Below are positions 8,549 through 16,547 of a DNA stretch of 64,000 nucleotides, one piece after another. A model generated the notes under the pieces. That model was given only the letters and a program-made list of their open reading frames with translations. It was not told where the DNA came from and searched no databases. The position numbers and the translations under genes were made by a program. The first letter of the stretch is position 1. Each line of letters begins with the position of its first letter. This DNA is from Acidobacteriota bacterium (GTDB lineage Bacteria; Acidobacteriota; Blastocatellia; Pyrinomonadales; Pyrinomonadaceae): contig QQUY01000001.1 of NCBI GenBank assembly GCA_003385635.1, positions 2,705,001 through 2,769,000 of the forward strand, read 5' to 3'.

Positions 8549-9514
8549 TTAATGAGTGTCGTAACTCGCGACCGGGAAATCGCCGGGAGAACCCCACTGG
8601 ACGCCGTTGAGTCCTCCATCGGTACTCTTAAGTACATAGAACGTCCCTTCGTCGTTTCTCCAGATCGCAAGGTCGGTCATTCCGTCGCCGTCGTAATCGT
8701 TCTGGACATTGAGATCCATGCCTGTAATCCCAAAGCTTACCGCCCTGAACGAAAAGTCGCTGCTTTGTAGTATGTACCAGACAAGGTTGTCCTGCGCGGT
8801 CGCTCCTTCCCTGACGATCGCAATGTCTGTCTTTCCGTCGCCGTCATAATCTCCGGGGACGACCATATCAGTGCTGATTCCCCACGGAACAGCCGTCAGC
8901 CCTCCGTCGGTGGAGCGGAGTATGAAAAAGGTGGCCTGGCTCCCGTCTGTGGGTCCGGGTCTCTGGACCGCAAAATCGAACTTGCCATCGCCGTCGTAAT
9001 CGCCCGGGGCCGTGTAATCACCGGCGACTCCGAACTGAACCGCCGAAAAACCCTGATCGGAACTCCGCAAGACATACCACGTCATGCTCCCGCCCGAACG
9101 CCTTACCACTCCAAGGTCCGTTTTTCCGTCGCCGTCATAATCGCGTGCGACAGGCTCATCGCCTGTAACCCCGAATTGGGCTGTAGAAAGCGTGCCGTCA
9201 GAGCTCTTCAGCCAATACCAAACTCCGTTTTCATCGCGCCAGACAGCGATATCGCCTTTTCCGTCGCCGTCAAAATCACCTGGCGTAACATAGTCCAGGT
9301 TAGCGATGCCGAACTGCTGGAAAGTAAAACCCTGATCGTTGAGTACGTACCAGACGTTATTCTCCGGTCGGAAAACCATATAGTCTGCTCTGTCGTTCCC
9401 GTCGAGGTCTACAGCGTCCCTCAGTTTTACCTGGGAATAGCCCGCGGATGCGGGTAATAGCAAGCAAGCGGCAAACACGCTGAAAGCAAGGAATTTCGTA
9501 AAGACTTTTCTCAT
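8549..9514 (-). CDS. Secreted FG-GAP/VCBS repeat protein
   Basis: A 321-residue exported protein with a signal peptide (about residues 1-27, ending SAGYSQ). It is almost wholly built of about six 45-50-residue repeats with the Ca-binding pattern DYDGDGKTDIAV followed by WYVLRSSDG and a QFG(V/I) turn, as in integrin-like beta-propellers. There is no catalytic domain or anchor, so it is probably a surface or secreted binding protein. It is monocistronic, with its own promoter and terminator. Confidence 0.9.
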   Translation of the reverse strand: MRKVFTKFLAFSVFAACLLLPASAGYSQVKLRDAVDLDGNDRADYMVFRPENNVWYVLNDQGFTFQQFGIANLDYVTPGDFDGDGKGDIAVWRDENGVWYWLKSSDGTLSTAQFGVTGDEPVARDYDGDGKTDLGVVRRSGGSMTWYVLRSSDQGFSAVQFGVAGDYTAPGDYDGDGKFDFAVQRPGPTDGSQATFFILRSTDGGLTAVPWGISTDMVVPGDYDGDGKTDIAIVREGATAQDNLVWYILQSSDFSFRAVSFGITGMDLNVQNDYDGDGMTDLAIWRNDEGTFYVLKSTDGGLNGVQWGSPGDFPVASYDTH

Positions 9515-9574
9515 TAAACCCTTCCTGTTTGAGCCTTGTTACGGTGCTGTGCACGAAAGACTCCAAGACTTTCA

Positions 9575-9604
9575 AATATAAAACTTTTGGAGCAGCCAGT
9601 GCAA
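9575..9604 (-). promoter_or_regulatory. Candidate promoter of the FG-GAP gene
   Basis: On the minus strand TTGCAC (9604-9599) and TATATT (9580-9575) are separated by 18 bp in an A+T-rich stretch, about 60 bp upstream of the ATG at 9514. The rest of the 9515-9823 gap holds only a weak GCCGAT/ATCGGC hairpin (9684-9701). Confidence 0.5.
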
Positions 9605-9823
9605 GAATTGATACAAGCAAAGACGGTGCTTACCGCCTTATGGTTTGCTCGCGCTGGGACTTTGACGCCGGTGCTTTGCCCAAGGCCGATAAAACATCGG
9701 CTTCAAATATTTTCCGGCTATACGCACAGTGCGCCCTCCCGAATGAAAAAGACACCTGCGGTCAACTGACGACCGAGGCGCTGCCTGTCCCCTGATACTT
9801 GATAATTGATAACTGAAAATGAA

Positions 9824-9900
9824 TGGGGCGGCTAGAGGGATTCGAACCCTCGACATCTTGAACCACAATCAAGCGCTCTAACCACTGAACTATAGCCGCC
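9824..9900 (-). tRNA. tRNA-His (GTG)
   Basis: The minus strand folds into a cloverleaf with acceptor GCGGCTA/TAGCCGC, a D arm, anticodon stem CTTGA/TCAAG around a loop with GTG, and a T arm with GGTTCGAATCC. A G at position -1 (base 9900) faces C73 (9827), the hallmark of bacterial tRNA-His. The CCA end is encoded (9826-9824). Confidence 0.95.
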
Positions 9901-9975
9901 ACAAACGTTGAAGGCCCGGGGCTCCGGGCCAAAAAGCATTATAAGGGTTTGGTCACAAATCACAAACCTGAAGTC

Positions 9976-10007
9976 TGGTGCTCCCGGCACGGCTCGAACG
10001 TGCGACC
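9976..10007. repeat. Left 32-bp direct repeat: tRNA-Arg 3' end duplicate (att-like)
   Basis: These 32 bp are identical to the last 32 nt, including CCA, of the intact tRNA-Arg at 11629-11660. The remainder of the tRNA is absent here; homology stops at 10008. This is the expected scar of site-specific integration into a tRNA 3' end. Confidence 0.9.
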
Positions 10008-10193
10008 ATACTTAGCCCGTCTTTGCCCTCCCTCGATAAGAAGACCTGAAGCCGTGCCTGCCCTGACTATTTGCACTATGTTCTACAATACTCAGTAGAC
10101 ACAGGCACGAGATCCCCATCTTACGGGATCACGAATGGGCGTCCTCACAACTGCATGCTCAGGTGTAGCTGACGCGTCCATCCCTCACGATCC
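10008..10193. other. Structured leader region inside the island
   Basis: No ORF is visible. Two inverted repeats occur: CGTGCCTG (10053-10060) with CAGGCACG (10102-10109), and GATCCC (10111-10116) with GGGATC (10125-10130). This may be the DUF3800 promoter/leader, a small RNA, or part of an attachment site; I cannot tell which. Confidence 0.4.
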
Positions 10194-10820
10194 ATGTTGG
10201 TTTTTATTGATGAGTCTGGCGACGCCGGTCTGAAACTGGACGGCGGTTCAACCCCTTTTCTGACTGTTGTAATCGTCTTGTTCAAAGATCTGGATGCGGC
10301 TCGATCTGCGGACCAGAGGATTCAAGATTTAAAACAGAATCTAGGTGTGTCGGGAAACTGGGAGTTCAAGTTCAACAAAGCGTCGAAGATGAACCGACTC
10401 AGGTTTCTTGGTATGGCTAAGAACCTTGAGTTTGAGATTTTTGGGCTCGTCCTGAACAAGGCCAAGCTGATTAGTTCGGGATCTGCTACAAGACATCAAG
10501 TTTATGAATTGGCGTGTAGTCGTGTGTGTAAGAGTGCGAGGAAAGCCCTAAAGAACGCGACGGTTGTGATTGACGGAGCAGGCTCCAGAGACTTCCGCCG
10601 CAGTCTTGCAAGTCAGTTGCGGAGGAACTTGAGATCGTCGATCGGAACGAGTCACATCAAGAAACTCAAGTTTGAAGATTCCAAGAAAAACAACCTTCTG
10701 CAGTTAGCTGACATGGTTTGCGGAGCAATCGCCCGAAGCTATTCAAAGAAGTCGGACGCGCTAGAGTATCGATCGGTACTGAGGTCAAAGGAGGTTTCTG
10801 TAGAGATCTGGCCCGAATAA
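10194..10820 (+). CDS. DUF3800 domain protein
   Basis: A 208-aa protein with the DUF3800 hallmarks: N-terminal MLVFIDESGDAG, central acidic ATVVIDGAGSRDFR, and C-terminal KFEDSKKNNLLQLADMVCGA. The spaced acidic residues (D6, E7, the D in VIDG, D in QLADM) suggest a nuclease-like RNase H-type active site, but that is inference; the biochemical role of the family is not established to my knowledge. Such genes are frequent on mobile or accessory DNA, which fits its place on a tRNA-flanked island. The ribosome-binding site is weak. Confidence 0.85.
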   Translation: MLVFIDESGDAGLKLDGGSTPFLTVVIVLFKDLDAARSADQRIQDLKQNLGVSGNWEFKFNKASKMNRLRFLGMAKNLEFEIFGLVLNKAKLISSGSATRHQVYELACSRVCKSARKALKNATVVIDGAGSRDFRRSLASQLRRNLRSSIGTSHIKKLKFEDSKKNNLLQLADMVCGAIARSYSKKSDALEYRSVLRSKEVSVEIWPE

Positions 10821-10821
10821 A

Positions 10822-10887
10822 AAAATAGAGTCCCGATCCTAGCTTTTCAGCACGACCACCATACGGTGACTGTTCGGATCGAGACTC
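10822..10887 (-). terminator. Long-stem terminator for the island's minus-strand gene
   Basis: GAGTCCCGATCC (10828-10839) pairs with GGATCGAGACTC (10876-10887) with one mismatch. A small CACC/GGTG hairpin sits in the loop. Read on the minus strand the stem is followed by a run of seven T. It lies about 170 bp downstream of the minus-strand gene. The large structured loop is unusual and leaves open a small-RNA role. Confidence 0.65.
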
Positions 10888-11057
10888 AATTTCCAACTTT
10901 GAGAGTAGTACTTTGCCGGTCGGCAGTCAACGATTCTTTTTGAGCGTTTCGCGGATCGTGAAAGATGTGCTGGACCTTCGACCAGCTGAAGCAGCCTCAG
11001 TTCAGCGGGAATCGATAAGTATGCAAGAGCAATATGTTCGTCTTCACCGAAAACTCA

Positions 11058-11540
11058 CTACTCGAAACCTGGATAAACGAAATCATATTCACCGGTCTGG
11101 ATCTTATGGAGAATACTTTTTGGGGGATTCACGCTACCCTCGTCGGCTATACGACTTTCCTCAGAGAGGATTTCCTCTGACCAAGGTTTTCTATTTATCC
11201 TCCATACCTTCCAATTCCTGGAAATCTTCGCACGCCGGTCACCCTTCGTTGTTCTAAAAAGAATATCGAGATCTCCCACCTCCGGATGATTTCCGATCTT
11301 TTCCCAGAAACCTAATTCGATCCCCCACTTAACTACACAGTGGGCGTAGAACTCCACTTCCCCTTCGACGATCTCGTCCAATCCCGGAGTCTTTCCTTTC
11401 TTATATCTTCGCGAGAACACTCTGATCACATCGCTGTTCAGTTGCGACATATCATTGGCAATGTACTGAAGATACTTGACCTCTTCATCGCTGTACTCGG
11501 CCTCAAAAATATCGCCAACTCTGGTGTAAATCCTAGGCAT
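11058..11540 (-). CDS. Uncharacterised island gene
   Basis: A 160-residue soluble protein without a signal peptide or membrane segment. It starts MPRIYTRVGDIFEAEYSDEE, followed by KYLQYIANDMSQLNSDVIRV. The N-terminus resembles small proteins of unknown function I associate with accessory regions, some similar to polymorphic-toxin immunity proteins, but I cannot name the family. The ATG at 11540 is preferred; a TTG at 11564 is in frame. Convergent with the DUF3800 gene. Confidence 0.7.
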   Translation of the reverse strand: MPRIYTRVGDIFEAEYSDEEVKYLQYIANDMSQLNSDVIRVFSRRYKKGKTPGLDEIVEGEVEFYAHCVVKWGIELGFWEKIGNHPEVGDLDILFRTTKGDRRAKISRNWKVWRINRKPWSEEILSEESRIADEGSVNPPKSILHKIQTGEYDFVYPGFE

Positions 11541-11628
11541 GCTCGGAAGATTCAAATGGCTCAAGATACTTCAGGTCTGGAAGAGTCATGAGGCCGCGGG
11601 AAGTTCGGAAGTTTGGAAAGAGAAAGAA

Positions 11629-11660
11629 TGGTGCTCCCGGCACGGCTCGAACGTGCGACC
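11629..11660. repeat. Right 32-bp direct repeat (3' end of tRNA-Arg)
   Basis: Identical to 9976-10007. It covers the encoded CCA, discriminator, acceptor 3' strand and T arm of the functional tRNA-Arg gene. Confidence 0.9.
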
Positions 11661-11705
11661 CTCGGTTTAGAAGACCGATGCTCTATCCAACTGAGCTACG
11701 GGAGC
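11629..11705 (-). tRNA. tRNA-Arg (TCT)
   Basis: Complete cloverleaf on the minus strand: acceptor GCTCCCG/CGGGAGC, D arm AGCTCAGTTGG, anticodon stem TCGGT/ACCGA around loop CTTCTAA (anticodon TCT), T arm with GTTCGAGCC, discriminator A and encoded CCA. Its 3' end is the integration target of the neighbouring island. Confidence 0.95.
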
Positions 11706-11868
11706 GAAGGCATGATTTTAGCACGCAAGGCGCGAGAGAGGTAAGTTCCACGTATCAAGTTCCGGGTTCCGTGTTGCAAAGCGAGAGTGTCGAGTCTATC
11801 TCGAATGTTCAGCCCACCCGTTCGTTTAGCCCAACCGGTTACGGGTGGGAACAAACGAAACTCGATCC

Positions 11869-11892
11869 GACCCGTGAACGGGTCGGCTAAAC
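11869..11892. repeat. REP-like palindrome, copy near cmk
   Basis: GACCCG-TGAA-CGGGTC is a perfect stem-loop followed by GGCTAAAC. The same 24 bp recur at 15299-15322 at the head of a 17-bp tandem array. It is a dispersed intergenic repeat. Confidence 0.7.
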
Positions 11893-11895
11893 GGC

Positions 11896-12561
11896 TCACC
11901 GCTCACTTCTCACTATCGCGATCATCCTCTCGAAAACTTCCTCGATCCCCATCTCGCTGGTGTCGATCACGACAGCGTCTTCTGCGATCGTCAGAGGGGA
12001 ATCTTCGCGGGTCGCATCGCGTTGGTCACGTTTCGCGATCTCGTCGATCGTGCGTTCCAGACTCACGGCACGGCCTTTCGCGGCGTCCTCTTCAAATCGC
12101 CTTTTCGCGCGGGCCTCGGGTTTCGCGGTCAAAAAGAACTTGTGATCAGCGTTCGGAAAAACGACCGTTCCTATGTCCCGGCCGTCAAGCACCGCACCGT
12201 CCTCGGCATTGTCTCCAAGCTGTCTTTGTCTTTCGACGAGGGCGCGGCGGACACCCGTGTGGGTCGATATTACAGATGCAGTTTGTCCGACCTCCGGTGT
12301 TCGGATCGCTTCGGAAACGTCTTCTCCGTTCAAGAGAACAGCTAAGTTTTCAGGGTCGCCTTTGAGGCTGATCTCTACTTCATCTGCGGCTCGCGTCATC
12401 TCGTCTTTGTTCGCTGTATCTGTGCCCTGGCGAACCGCATAAAGCGCAACAGCGCGGTACATAGCGCCTGTGTCCAAGTAAAGCAGGCCGAGCTCTTTTG
12501 CAAGCCTCTTTCCGAGGGTCGATTTGCCGGCCCCCGAGGGCCCGTCTATTGCAATTATCAT
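11896..12561 (-). CDS. cmk: Cytidylate kinase
   Basis: Phosphorylates CMP and dCMP. The 221-aa P-loop protein starts MIIAIDGPSGAGKSTLGKRL (Walker A GPSGAGKS), followed by YLDTGAMYRAVALYA and DGRDIGTVVFPNA, typical of bacterial Cmk. The ATG at 12561 was chosen because the Walker A segment begins the family. The last residues (VRSER) and the stop codon are encoded by GTGAGNN-type heptamers that also lie beyond the gene, an unusual C-terminus. Confidence 0.95.
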   Translation of the reverse strand: MIIAIDGPSGAGKSTLGKRLAKELGLLYLDTGAMYRAVALYAVRQGTDTANKDEMTRAADEVEISLKGDPENLAVLLNGEDVSEAIRTPEVGQTASVISTHTGVRRALVERQRQLGDNAEDGAVLDGRDIGTVVFPNADHKFFLTAKPEARAKRRFEEDAAKGRAVSLERTIDEIAKRDQRDATREDSPLTIAEDAVVIDTSEMGIEEVFERMIAIVRSER

Positions 12562-12580
12562 GTCCGGGTTGAAATTTCGT

Positions 12581-13612
12581 TCAGGCAAGGATCTCTTGAA
12601 AAGCCGAGATCGCAGTCTCGATTCCGTCCACGTCCACATCGTAGTGCGTGACCATTCTTATCTTTGTACCGAATCCGATCGCCAGGACCGAACGCTCGCG
12701 CAGTTGATCAATAATTTCGGAAGACGAAATTCCCGCGCCGGAGACATCCGCGATCACAATATTGGTAACGACCCCGTCCGGATCGATCGAGACACCTGGC
12801 AGCTCCGAGATGCCTTCCGCGAGGCGTTTCGCGTTGGCGTGATCTTCGGCCAGTTTCGGAGGCGATTCGTCCAACGCGACAAGACCGGCTGCAGCCAGAA
12901 CGCCGGCTTGCCTCATTCCTCCACCAAGACGCTTTCGCCAAACCCTGGCTTCGCCGATAAAATCCCGGCTTCCGACCAGAACCGAACCGACCGGCGCTCC
13001 GAGTCCTTTTGAAAGGCAGAACTGGATCGAATCGCAATCCGCGGCAAGGTCTTTGACCGTGGCACCGAGAGCGGCCGATGCGTTGAAGATCCTTGCGCCG
13101 TCAAGATGCACAGGAATCTGCAGTGAGTGCGCATTGTCGCAAATATCCCTGCAGTTGTCCGCCGTCATTACACTCCCGCCAGCAAGGTTGTGGGAATTCT
13201 CAATGCAGATCAGGCCGGTCGGACAGGCATAGTAGGGCTGATCGATGTGAAGAGCCGGTTGGATATCTTTCCAGACTAAAATCCCGGAATTGTCGGCACT
13301 CGCAACAGGACGCACGACTACTCCCGAGACGACAGATGGCGTGCCCATCTCATAGTTGAAGATGTGACCCCGCTCTTCTATCACGATCTCGTCTCCAGGT
13401 TTTGTGTGGATCTTTACGGCTACCTGGTTTCCCATCGAGCCGGTCGGCACGAACAGGGCAGATTCACGCCCGAATAGATCCGCAGCCCGCTCCTGAAGTC
13501 TGTTTACGGTCGGGTCTTCACTGTAAACATCATCGCCCACTTCTGCTTCGGCCATAGCCTTCCGCATCGCAGATGTGGGTTTTGTAACTGTGTCGCTTCT
13601 GAGATCGATCAT
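12581..13612 (-). CDS. ltaE: Low-specificity L-threonine aldolase
   Basis: A PLP enzyme that cleaves threonine or allo-threonine to glycine and acetaldehyde. Motifs are [12 protein letters not shown] at the N-terminus, [39 protein letters not shown], and the Schiff-base lysine in [14 protein letters not shown]. The length of 343 aa is normal. ATG at 13612 is preferred over an in-frame GTG at 13633; the GTG option would overlap the Rieske gene stop by 13 bp. It lies 19 bp upstream of cmk on the same strand. Confidence 0.93.
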   Translation of the reverse strand: MIDLRSDTVTKPTSAMRKAMAEAEVGDDVYSEDPTVNRLQERAADLFGRESALFVPTGSMGNQVAVKIHTKPGDEIVIEERGHIFNYEMGTPSVVSGVVVRPVASADNSGILVWKDIQPALHIDQPYYACPTGLICIENSHNLAGGSVMTADNCRDICDNAHSLQIPVHLDGARIFNASAALGATVKDLAADCDSIQFCLSKGLGAPVGSVLVGSRDFIGEARVWRKRLGGGMRQAGVLAAAGLVALDESPPKLAEDHANAKRLAEGISELPGVSIDPDGVVTNIVIADVSGAGISSSEIIDQLRERSVLAIGFGTKIRMVTHYDVDVDGIETAISAFQEILA

Positions 13613-13620
13613 CTTCGGAT

Positions 13621-14676
13621 CTAACTTCTCCACCGGAGCGTGACCGGTTCATGGATCGGATTTTCGAATTCGGTACCTTCTTCAACCGATTTCTGATACG
13701 CGTTCTTTAGCTGAAAATACCATTTGGCAGGAGTGTCTGCACCATCGATCAGCATGAGGTTCGGGCGATCGCGAAGTCCCGCCGCCTGTTTCTCCATTAT
13801 TCTTTTGTCCTGATCGATGAACTTGCTTCCGAAATATCTTTGAATGCTCTTAAGGAACGGAACGCCGCGAAACACGTTCCACGCCGCAACAAAATCTAGT
13901 CTTGTCTCAAGCTCATCAACAGGAGTCACAACCGCGAGACTTGAGTACCAGAACTTTCCCGAGCGTATCTTCTCGATCCTTCGGTTCGGAAGCACGAAAT
14001 CGATTGTCGTCGTGATCGGTTCGCCGTAGATCTTCAGCAACTTATAAGCAGCGCTGTTCGACGATGGATTGTGTGCGGACATACGGAATCCGTAATCGAT
14101 CGGCTCAAACCGCTTCTCTTTCTCGTGAATGCTTTTCCCGGTTCGCCACCACCACGCCTGATGGACGAAAGGGCCGTGCGCCGGGTCCATCAGGCCGATG
14201 ATGCCGTGATCCATTTCGCAGCGCATCGTTCGGGAAAGGACCTGAAGAGTGTAGTTTTCCGAGGGTTTTTCTAAAAAGGGAACAGGCGGCAGCGGTTCTT
14301 TGCTCTTCCGTTTGTAGATCCAGATCAATCCGTCCGATTCCGCCGACTCATAAGTGCGCACCTTGATGCGCCCGGGATTCACAGACGAATCGGGGGTAAG
14401 CGAAGGAATCGCCGTACATTGGCCGGAACAAGAGAATCGCCACCCGTGGTAACAGCATTCGATCTCCCAGCCGTCAAAACTGCCGTCCGAAAGGGGAATG
14501 CCGCGGTGCGGGCAATGGTCGTCGAGGGCGTGAACGGCTCCTGATCCATCGCGTACGAACAGAAGAGGCAGGCCGAAAAGTCTCTGGCGACGCATTCCCT
14601 TCCTGCGAAGCTCTTCGGAAGGCAACGCCGCGTACCAGAAACCCGGCAGGAATTCACTTTTTCCGCTCTGGTCCAT
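13621..14676 (-). CDS. Rieske non-heme iron oxygenase
   Basis: A 351-residue ring-hydroxylating-type oxygenase. The Rieske 2Fe-2S ligands are visible as CPHRG and CCYHGW (about residues 55-80). The mononuclear iron ligands are probably in the segment [17 protein letters not shown]. The overall plan resembles vanillate demethylase or pheophorbide a oxygenase-type proteins. The substrate is unknown and no reductase lies nearby. It is followed directly by threonine aldolase. Confidence 0.85.
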   Translation of the reverse strand: MDQSGKSEFLPGFWYAALPSEELRRKGMRRQRLFGLPLLFVRDGSGAVHALDDHCPHRGIPLSDGSFDGWEIECCYHGWRFSCSGQCTAIPSLTPDSSVNPGRIKVRTYESAESDGLIWIYKRKSKEPLPPVPFLEKPSENYTLQVLSRTMRCEMDHGIIGLMDPAHGPFVHQAWWWRTGKSIHEKEKRFEPIDYGFRMSAHNPSSNSAAYKLLKIYGEPITTTIDFVLPNRRIEKIRSGKFWYSSLAVVTPVDELETRLDFVAAWNVFRGVPFLKSIQRYFGSKFIDQDKRIMEKQAAGLRDRPNLMLIDGADTPAKWYFQLKNAYQKSVEEGTEFENPIHEPVTLRWRS

Positions 14677-14879
14677 TGCAGTTCATCGGTGAAAATTCAA
14701 CCTTTTGAAGATGATAAACCAACTGCGGAAGTATAGGAAAAGGGGGGGTCAGCCTATGACTGAATCTCAGATATCAGATTTCAGATCTCAAAAGTGCACA
14801 CACACACCGCGCTGATTGATAGGCAGTTGGAATCATTAAAGACAATACGTCCTAGTCCAGCATCATTCGCAACAGGTTT

Positions 14880-14920
14880 AGAGCAGCGCTTGCGCTGCCC
14901 AAAGCGGGTCGTGCCCGCTT
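14880..14920 (+). repeat. Palindromic 41-bp repeat, copy A
   Basis: Consists of two hairpins in tandem: GAGCAGCGC-TTGCGCTGC, then AGCGGG-N-CCCGCT. An inverted copy lies at 15231-15271, with mismatches only around the junction and second loop. Confidence 0.8.
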
Positions 14921-15230
14921 CGTGATTCATCATGCTGCAGACGGATCGAATATTCTTTAACACCGATCCAACCAAGTTCGACTTCAAGACTAAGGTCAGA
15001 AGGCGTCACTCAAGGTATTTACTGAAAAAAGGCAACTGCTGGATCGGGAAGTCTGGATAATTCCCCAGCAACTCTGTTGTGATAGCTCGTTGCAAGTTCC
15101 CGAATTCCTAGAAATGGTCGGGCTATTGGGCGGCAAGTCCGGCAATCTGGGAGTCGATTCTATCGCCGGAAGATCGGAGCCAGAACGAGTTCAAAGTTGA
15201 CCCAAACCAGCTGAAACTATCAATCGGATA

Positions 15231-15271
15231 AAGCGGGTGAGACCCGCTCAGGGCAGCGCAAGCGCTGCTCT
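15231..15271 (-). repeat. Palindromic 41-bp repeat, copy B (inverted)
   Basis: Reverse complement of copy A. The 20-bp arm GGGCAGCGCAAGCGCTGCTC is perfectly conserved. The two copies bracket about 310 bp of non-coding DNA, as terminal inverted repeats of a MITE would. Confidence 0.8.
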
Positions 15272-15305
15272 AAACGGGGGTGTTGGTATCCAAAATCCGA
15301 CCCGT

Positions 15306-15407
15306 GAACGGGTCGGCTAAACAAACGGGTCGGCTGAACAAACGAGCCGGCTGAACAAACGGGTCGGCTAAACAAACGGATCGGCTGAACAAACGGGTCG
15401 GCTGAAC
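15306..15407 (+). repeat. 17-bp tandem array, six copies
   Basis: Six contiguous 17-bp units of consensus AAACGGGTCGGCTGAAC, with variation at a few positions, preceded by the REP-like stem GACCCGTGAACGGGTC. There are no spacers, so it is not a CRISPR. Confidence 0.9.
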
Positions 15408-15449
15408 GATCGATCGTAGTATTCGAACGAATGCTGTTGACGACTCTTG

Positions 15450-16406
15450 TCACCGGGCCCTTTTCACAAACACAGGAGCCTGCTGAAACCTGAAATCCTT
15501 TGGATCGGTTAGTTTCTTGACCTCTTTAGTATCGAAGTTCATCAAGTAGATCCCGAACTCCGTATTCTCGTCATCGTACATCTCGATCGCCAGCCATTTA
15601 CCGTCCGGACTCCAAGCGTGCCAGCCTTCATTGAGCTCGTTTTCGGTCAGCTTCCATTGCTTTTTCCCGTCAGGCGTCACCGCAAAAAGGCTGCTCTTTC
15701 CTTTCTGGAATGATTGGTACGTGATGAAGTTTCTTCCTGGAGCCCAGCGAGGGGCACCAGCGTGGTACGAATGCCACTGCGAGGTCTTGTCATCCATAGG
15801 ATAAGTGGTCAATCGACGGCGATTCGTGCCGTCCGCATCCATAATCCAGAGGTCTTCATAAACCTCCCGGTTCATGCGGTCAGGCTTGTATGCATAGACT
15901 ATCTGCTTTCCGTCGGGCGAGAAGAGCGGGTCCCTGTGAAGTGCACCTTTCTCGTTGGTCAGCTGCCTGGACTTTCCCGTCTCAAGATCGATGAGAAACA
16001 ACTGCATCCTTACCTCGTCGCCGATCCGTCCCGCAACGACCATCTCGCTTGCGCCGTTTCTCGCCGACATCCAGCTGTCCTCCAAACGCTGCTCGGAAAC
16101 CTGGATTGGCGAATTGCCGGTCGCGTCCGTCTTGAAAAGGTAATAGTTCCTTTTCGGTTTGCCGCGGTCGCTGATAAAGAAGAGTTCGTCATCGTGTGCG
16201 AAGTAAGTCCACGCCACGTCAGGGTGATTCGTAATGTTCTTTTTGCCTGATCCGTCGATGTTCATTACCCAAACGTCGTAGTCGTCCTTTTCATTGTCGA
16301 CGAGAACATTGTAGGCAATAAGGTATTCGCCGGTGTTGACCTCAGGCTGCGCGCCGATGGTCACCGGCAGAAAAAGCAGAGAAAATAAAAGAGTGATTCG
16401 TTTCAT
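15450..16406 (-). CDS. Exported TolB-like (PD40) beta-propeller protein
   Basis: A 318-aa protein with a signal peptide (MKRITLLFSLLFLPVTIGA). It is composed of WD40-like TolB/PD40 blades: DVWVMNIDGSGKKNITNH, PLFSPDGKQIVYAY, LWIMDADGTNRRRLT, HAWSPDGKWLAIEMYD. It is likely periplasmic and involved in binding rather than catalysis. It stands alone, divergent from the amidohydrolase gene. Confidence 0.85.
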   Translation of the reverse strand: MKRITLLFSLLFLPVTIGAQPEVNTGEYLIAYNVLVDNEKDDYDVWVMNIDGSGKKNITNHPDVAWTYFAHDDELFFISDRGKPKRNYYLFKTDATGNSPIQVSEQRLEDSWMSARNGASEMVVAGRIGDEVRMQLFLIDLETGKSRQLTNEKGALHRDPLFSPDGKQIVYAYKPDRMNREVYEDLWIMDADGTNRRRLTTYPMDDKTSQWHSYHAGAPRWAPGRNFITYQSFQKGKSSLFAVTPDGKKQWKLTENELNEGWHAWSPDGKWLAIEMYDDENTEFGIYLMNFDTKEVKKLTDPKDFRFQQAPVFVKRAR

Positions 16407-16474
16407 AGCTAAGATGATAGTCGCTGCTCAGGCCCGGTTATTGGAAATTATTTACCTTCGCCTTGTACCTTGTT

Positions 16475-16503
16475 TTGTTCGGTAATCCAACGGACCTTAT
16501 AAT
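16475..16503 (+). promoter_or_regulatory. Promoter of the amidohydrolase gene
   Basis: TTGTTC (16475-16480), a 17-bp spacer and a perfect TATAAT (16498-16503) lie 44 bp before the ATG at 16548. Confidence 0.7.
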
Positions 16504-16547
16504 CTCGTGTCATTACCGAAATTGAATCCCCTGAACGAGGTGAGTCT

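Larger units (their letters stand above)
9976..11628. mobile_element. Small tRNA-Arg-associated genomic island, no integrase
   Basis: A stretch of about 1.65 kb between a 32-bp perfect direct repeat and the intact tRNA-Arg gene. It carries a plus-strand DUF3800 gene and a minus-strand unknown gene in convergent orientation, with an intrinsic terminator between them. Both genes look more A+T-rich than their neighbours. No integrase, relaxase or transposase is visible, so the element is either a remnant or is mobilised in trans. The att-like geometry is seen directly; mobility is inferred. Confidence 0.75.
14677..15449. other. Repeat-rich intergenic region
   Basis: About 770 bp without a credible gene between the Rieske oxygenase and the TolB-like gene. 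It contains two inverted 41-bp palindromic repeats (14880-14920 and 15231-15271) and a 17-bp tandem array (15306-15407). The roughly 310 bp between the two palindromic copies shows no coding signal. Confidence 0.7.

Noticed and set aside
9913..9930. Terminator beside tRNA-His
   Set aside because: GGCCCGG-GGCT-CCGGGCC is a perfect hairpin, but it is followed by A rather than T on the plus strand and lies upstream of the tRNA on the minus strand.
9976..10007. A second tRNA-Arg gene
   Set aside because: Only the last 32 nt match; the D arm, anticodon arm and 5' acceptor strand are absent, so it is an attachment-site duplicate.
10008..10193. tmRNA or SRP RNA in the island leader
   Set aside because: Inverted repeats are present, but no tmRNA tag-peptide region or SRP-type conserved loop could be recognised.
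10913..11257. A plus-strand ORF of 114 codons in the island
   Set aside because: Overlaps the better minus-strand ORF, has no ribosome-binding site and no recognisable motif.
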